Positions 60,352 to 64,000 of a stretch of 64,000 bases of DNA are shown here, in pieces. The DNA is from G963669295 sp963669295 (GTDB taxonomy: Bacteria > Bacteroidota > Bacteroidia > Flavobacteriales_D > CALLUQ01). Each line of letters opens with the position of its first letter. The first letter of the stretch is position 1. Where the stretch lies: positions 1 to 64,000 of the forward strand of contig OY769938.1 of NCBI GenBank assembly GCA_963669295.1, given 5' to 3'. Under the pieces are notes generated by a model. That model was not told the origin of the DNA and did not search any database. It saw nothing but the letters and a program-made list of their open reading frames with translations. Made by a program: the position numbers and the translations under genes.

Positions 60352-60899
60352 GGCATTATATATTATAGTTAACAATTTGCAATTACACTCCTATAACCAG
60401 GATACTGGAAATAGATACAAATGCCCAATCTGCTTCAATCAAAAAAATCTGTAAAATGTAATGTGGCTTCGGTGTGTCGGGACCCACTGGGTGAAGGTGT
60501 GGGTTGGCAGCACTGGTTTCAAATTATTCGCCTTGCAGAGCGAAAAAGTTAGTCGGTTCTTCTATCTATACAGAAGCCATTTATAAACCAAACGAGTGAC
60601 TTTGAAGTATTATTGCATGATTTGAAATAAAATTTTGATTTTACATGTATTACAACATAAAACAGAATAAAATTCTGAATAACTCAAAATCGCCAAACTC
60701 AAGCACAGTAGCTTGATGCATCGTTTTTATCCCCTTAAAACCATCACACAGAAAAAAAAATGATTTTTTTTTCGCGGAAACATAATGTGTATACCCGGCA
60801 TCTAAAAAAAAAACTGCGAATAATCACCTTCAATTTGTGAAACCGAAGTGCCTTTGTTGCGTATGAAAGCAATGTAAAATCAAATAACATTTAACCCTT
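60352..60899. other. Divergent intergenic region, A+T rich
   Basis: This 548-bp gap separates two divergently read genes and should hold both promoters, but I find no full TAnnTTTG box for either. It contains a perfect palindrome of nine As, TGA and nine Ts bounded by G and C (60751-60773), the small hairpin CAGAAT/ATTCTG (60663-60677) and several A or T runs. No gene-like frame is seen. Confidence 0.5.
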
Positions 60900-62309
60900 A
60901 TGAAACACCTTTTACTCTCGACATTCATGCTGCTCACCACCTTGGCTTTTGCACAACCAGGGCAAATCGCCAACGGTGGCTTTGAAAACTGGACCTTACA
61001 AACATTGTTTGAAAACCCTGATGATTGGCGTACAGGAAACTACGAACAGCCTCCCTACATTACTGTCACCAAATCTTCAGACAGTCAGCACGGCAACCAA
61101 TCCATTCGAATGGAAAGCATGATTAATGGCAACGACAGTTTATTTGGTTACATCATTCATGGCGACATTGGCGACAATGGCCCTGAAGGAGGTATTCCTT
61201 ATACCAGTGTAGTAGATACATTTAAATTCTGGACCAAGTACGACATTCAGCCTGGCGACTCGGCCACTGTGGCTGTTTTCTTAAAAAATGGAGGTATTCC
61301 TTTTACCTTTGATGTATTTAAGATTCCTGCTGGCACTCAAAGCAGCTGGATGCAAATGGCCTACCCTATCAACCCGGGATTAATGACCCCAGATAGTGTA
61401 GTCATTGCTTTTGCCAGCAGCAATGCTTTTGAGGAAGACATGCGCGACGGTTCATGGTTGATGATCGACAACGTAGAATTCGCTTCTTCGCAAGGCGCAG
61501 CCGATCCTATTCCCAACTTCAGTTTTGAAAACTGGAGTGATGTGGAGTTGGAAGAAGCTGATGGATACCACTCCATTTCTGCAATTACCGCAGCTGCAGG
61601 GATAACCCCAGTGCGCAAAACTACAGATGCCAATTCGGGCAGTTTTGCGGTAGAATTGGAAACGTCGCTCTTTCAATTTGGTAACGAAACTGACACCATT
61701 CATGGGGTAATGACCAACGGTACCCTTACACAACAAATGATAACAGGTGGTGTACCTTACACGGCTTCTCCTACCAGCTTTAATGGCTATTATAAATACA
61801 GCCCGGTAGGACAGGATACTGGAAGAGTGGTAGTGCTTTTTAAGAATGGAGGCAACATTGTTGGTGTAGCTGGCCATGAGGCTACCAGTAATATAAATAC
61901 TTATACCGCGTTTAGTCATCCATTGTTTATTCCCACCACTCCCGATACTATGTTGTTAACCATTTGGTCGGGCAACAACCCGGGATCTATATTACACGTA
62001 GACGACTTATCGTTAAGCGGTGGCAATGTTGGCATTCAATACCTCGATGCGGATGATCATAATATAATGGCCTACCCCAACCCAGCCATCGATAGGGCTA
62101 CCATTAGCTACCACCTCAATGGAAAAGCGCGCGTTGCCCTTACTCTCACCGATGTAGAAGGACGCTTAATTCAACAACAAACATTTGAACGCAACAACGG
62201 ATTGCAACAAATAGCACTTAACCTCAACGATGTTGAAGCAGGAGTGTATATATATACCCTTACCATAAACGATAAAGTATTTACCGATAAGTTGGTGGTA
62301 AGTAAGTAG
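60900..62309 (+). CDS. Secreted two-module beta-sandwich protein with T9SS type A sorting domain
   Basis: The 469-residue protein has a signal peptide ending in LAFAQ. Two related modules of about 185 residues follow, beginning IANGGFENWTLQTL (about 23) and IPNFSFENWSDVELEE (about 202), each with a GGIPYT or GGVPYT run. They look like carbohydrate-binding-type jelly-rolls. The last 85 residues are the type A domain (IMAYPNPAIDRATISY, DVEGRLI, GVYIYTLTIND). It is a T9SS cargo with probable ligand binding, but the ligand is unknown. It is read alone. Confidence 0.85.
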   Translation: MKHLLLSTFMLLTTLAFAQPGQIANGGFENWTLQTLFENPDDWRTGNYEQPPYITVTKSSDSQHGNQSIRMESMINGNDSLFGYIIHGDIGDNGPEGGIPYTSVVDTFKFWTKYDIQPGDSATVAVFLKNGGIPFTFDVFKIPAGTQSSWMQMAYPINPGLMTPDSVVIAFASSNAFEEDMRDGSWLMIDNVEFASSQGAADPIPNFSFENWSDVELEEADGYHSISAITAAAGITPVRKTTDANSGSFAVELETSLFQFGNETDTIHGVMTNGTLTQQMITGGVPYTASPTSFNGYYKYSPVGQDTGRVVVLFKNGGNIVGVAGHEATSNINTYTAFSHPLFIPTTPDTMLLTIWSGNNPGSILHVDDLSLSGGNVGIQYLDADDHNIMAYPNPAIDRATISYHLNGKARVALTLTDVEGRLIQQQTFERNNGLQQIALNLNDVEAGVYIYTLTINDKVFTDKLVVSK

Positions 62310-62381
62310 ACAGATAGATTACCTGATCATTTCGGCCTGCTGCCTGATTTCAATGCCATAGGAAATTAGACAGTGGGCCGA

Positions 62382-63377
62382 TTACTTTCCTTTTAAAGTA
62401 ATCATGGTAATTTCGGGAGGGCAGTTGAAACGAAGCGGAGGTACTCCTTGCTCGTGCTCCACCCCTATTCCTGCCGAAACATTTAAATCGATATGGTTTA
62501 CCTTATTGTGCCCGCGTGCCCACTCGCGTGGCACTTTCGCCAGGGTAATAATAGGCCCATAAAAAGGAACTCTTACCTGCCCGCCATGGGTATGTCCGGC
62601 CAGGCAAATGTTTACCATGGCTTCCTGAATATCGAGTACATAGTCGGGCGAATGCCCGGCCACTATCATCACATCTTCCGGGTGGCGAGTATCCATCCAC
62701 CACTGTAGTTTGGTTTGGTTCAACAACCGCGACTGGTGAGCCGATAACCCCAGCAGCTTGATAGAGTTACCCCGAATGTTAAGCTCTACCTTATCATTTT
62801 GCAATGTTTTTATGCCTGCTATTTGGTCGAACTGCTCCACCCACAACTCACGATCAACATCTGTATCGCCCAACACATTGTAAATGCCATAGGGCACTTC
62901 CAGTTGTTGGAAAAGTGCTCCCAATGCTTCCAGTTCACGCATGCGTTCTTCCATGGTAACTACCTGTACCAAATCGCCAGTATGCACAATAAGGTCGGGC
63001 TGCAATTGTTGGATGGTTTGAAACACTTCTTCTTCATACCCACCTACCGCATTGGTTTGAATGTCGGAAATGTGCAACAACTTTACTTCTCCTTCCAATT
63101 GATCGTATTGCAACTCCAATTCGCGCACCTTAAGTTGATAGGGTTCTACATAGCGTGCATAAATCAATAACCCAAAAGCCAACACCGAAACTACTGATAA
63201 CATCCAGGTAAAACGATGGCCTTTGCGGTAAAGAAAAAACACCAGTGCCAGCATAGGCAAAGCAATGATGTTGAAGTAAAACAGGTACTTCACTACCGCA
63301 AACAATGGCAACAATGGTATGCAAAACAGCAAACCAAGGTTACCCAACAAATAAAGTCCTAGCGTTTTTTTAACCAT
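62382..63377 (-). CDS. Metallophosphoesterase-family membrane protein with altered metal motifs
   Basis: The 331-residue protein has four N-terminal membrane segments (about 5-95) and a calcineurin-like domain. The motifs are HISDIQTNAVGG (where DxH is usual), VHTGDLVQ, VLGDTDVD (where GNHD is usual), VAGHSPD and LAGHTHGGQVRVPFYGP. The last two and the GD motif are intact; the first and third are changed. The C-terminal RFNCPPEITMITL is common in YkuE-type proteins. It may act on lipid or nucleotide phosphoesters, or may have lost activity. It overlaps the upstream nnr gene by 8 bp. Confidence 0.85.
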   Translation of the reverse strand: MVKKTLGLYLLGNLGLLFCIPLLPLFAVVKYLFYFNIIALPMLALVFFLYRKGHRFTWMLSVVSVLAFGLLIYARYVEPYQLKVRELELQYDQLEGEVKLLHISDIQTNAVGGYEEEVFQTIQQLQPDLIVHTGDLVQVVTMEERMRELEALGALFQQLEVPYGIYNVLGDTDVDRELWVEQFDQIAGIKTLQNDKVELNIRGNSIKLLGLSAHQSRLLNQTKLQWWMDTRHPEDVMIVAGHSPDYVLDIQEAMVNICLAGHTHGGQVRVPFYGPIITLAKVPREWARGHNKVNHIDLNVSAGIGVEHEQGVPPLRFNCPPEITMITLKGK

Positions 63378-64000
63378 CGGATTGATTGTCCCTCAGTACT
63401 TTAAATGCAGGTCCAATATGGTCTACAATATCCGATGCTATCAACGATTCCATGCCATTCATCGCTGCCAGGTCGCCTGCCAGTCCGTGTAAAAACACAC
63501 CGAGTAAGCAAGCGTGCAACGACGAATAACCTTGCGCCAATAATCCGGTAATGATTCCTGTAAGCACATCGCCACTCCCCCCTGTAGCCATGCCGGGATT
63601 GCCTGTAGTATTAAAAAACACCTGCCCATCAGGGCTTGCCACAGCAGTATTAGCCCCTTTCAACACCACATACACATTATTCTTTCGTGCAAACTCCCGT
63701 TGAAGTTGGTGCCGTTCATAATCGCTTTCCCATTTACCTACCAGTCGTTCAAATTCTTTTGGGTGAGGAGTAAAGATGGAATAGGCGGGTAAAAAAGCAG
63801 CCCAGGTTTTATTTTCAGCAATGGCATTGATCGCGTCTGCATCAATAACTAAGGGAATAGGAGTTTCTTGAATGAGCCGTTTCAGTGCATTTTGAGTTTG
63901 TATATCCATGCCCATACCCGGGCCAATTCCAATGGCTTTATACGAATTTAATGGCTTTACTTCAGTAATGTAATCGGTTTCCTCATCTACTAAACACATG
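63370..64000 (-). CDS. nnr: NAD(P)H-hydrate dehydratase domain protein (Nnr), C-terminal part
   Basis: The frame runs off the right edge, so the N-terminal part (in fused Nnr the epimerase domain) is missing. The visible 209 or more residues are the ribokinase-like dehydratase: AIGIGPGMGMD, IPLVIDADAINAI, FTPHPKEFERL, VLKGANTAV and NPGMATGGSGDVLTG with the catalytic Asp. It repairs hydrated NAD(P)H using ATP or ADP. It is read leftward into the metallophosphoesterase gene with an 8-bp overlap. Whether it is a fused protein or a stand-alone dehydratase cannot be told here. Confidence 0.9.
   Translation of the reverse strand, partial: MCLVDEETDYITEVKPLNSYKAIGIGPGMGMDIQTQNALKRLIQETPIPLVIDADAINAIAENKTWAAFLPAYSIFTPHPKEFERLVGKWESDYERHQLQREFARKNNVYVVLKGANTAVASPDGQVFFNTTGNPGMATGGSGDVLTGIITGLLAQGYSSLHACLLGVFLHGLAGDLAAMNGMESLIASDIVDHIGPAFKVLRDNQSDG

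Noticed and set aside
60834..60856. Promoter TTTG and TGCCTTTG before the gene at 60900
   Set aside because: The second base of the -7 box is wrong and the spacing of 11 bases is far too short.

Overview
The window reads as a chromosomal segment of a member of the Bacteroidota, most likely the Flavobacteriia or a Cryomorphaceae-like relative. The evidence is five proteins with type A and two with type B C-terminal sorting domains of the type IX secretion system (T9SS), a bacillithiol gene (bshA), promoters of the Bacteroidota TTG / TAnnTTTG form, few Shine-Dalgarno sites and a moderate G+C content. The lineage below phylum is inference. Genes are tightly packed, many overlap by 1-4 bp, and I see no rRNA, tRNA, CRISPR array, prophage or intact insertion sequence. 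The left-most and right-most genes are cut by the window edges.

Layout. 1-3.4 kb: a partial LTA-synthase-like sulfatase overlapping a diacylglycerol-kinase-like gene, then an S41 peptidase. 3.4-6.5 kb: a tandem pair of equal-length T9SS type B surface proteins. 6.5-11.2 kb (minus): a GH3/serine-hydrolase fusion, bshA and a lipoprotein. 11.4-16.4 kb: a small membrane protein, mutL, two rhomboid proteases and an endonuclease/exonuclease/phosphatase protein. 16.4-18.1 kb (minus): a solute-binding lipoprotein. 18.3-22.5 kb: mtaB, lgt, an inositol-monophosphatase-family gene and a second lipid kinase. 22.5-31.4 kb: a sodium symporter, a PLP decarboxylase, an outer-membrane barrel, a NYN-LOTUS protein, an Omp28-like secreted protein, recR and a glycosyltransferase fused to a sugar-transferase-like half. 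31.5-39.5 kb: a 2-oxo-acid dehydrogenase E2, two TPR-PD40 proteins, a DnaQ-type exonuclease, a fumarylacetoacetase-family protein and two small unknown genes. 39.5-47.6 kb: a subtilase, a lipoprotein and a MORN-like protein, then a methyltransferase, then a leftward envelope-sugar operon with gmhA, gmhB and two glycosyltransferases. 47.7 kb: the SRP RNA gene. 47.9-57 kb: an SDR enzyme, T9SS surface proteins, metabolic genes (fructose-6-phosphate aldolase, a Sua5/YciO/YrdC-family protein, a GATase) and repeat-rich gaps. 57-64 kb: a nucleoside-recognition membrane protein, a repeat and hairpin cluster, an OmpA-like protein, a T9SS protein, a metallophosphoesterase and a partial nnr.

Most genes are housekeeping or cell-envelope functions: envelope lipids and lipoproteins, heptose and glycan assembly, and T9SS cargo. 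The least explained DNA is intergenic. At 51.1-51.5 kb two back-to-back arrays of strictly 21-bp-phased, highly degenerate repeats lie next to each other. Each keeps an open frame with a fixed residue every seven codons: leucine on plus in the left array, alanine on minus in the right array. At 58.5-58.8 kb a 100-bp element occurs twice with an intervening 16-bp perfect hairpin, and at 54.7-54.9 kb there is a palindrome mosaic. Five convergent gene pairs end in the same 4-bp stop-stop overlap (YTAA). Starts have been moved from the longest possible frame where signal peptides, lipoboxes or promoter positions demanded it.
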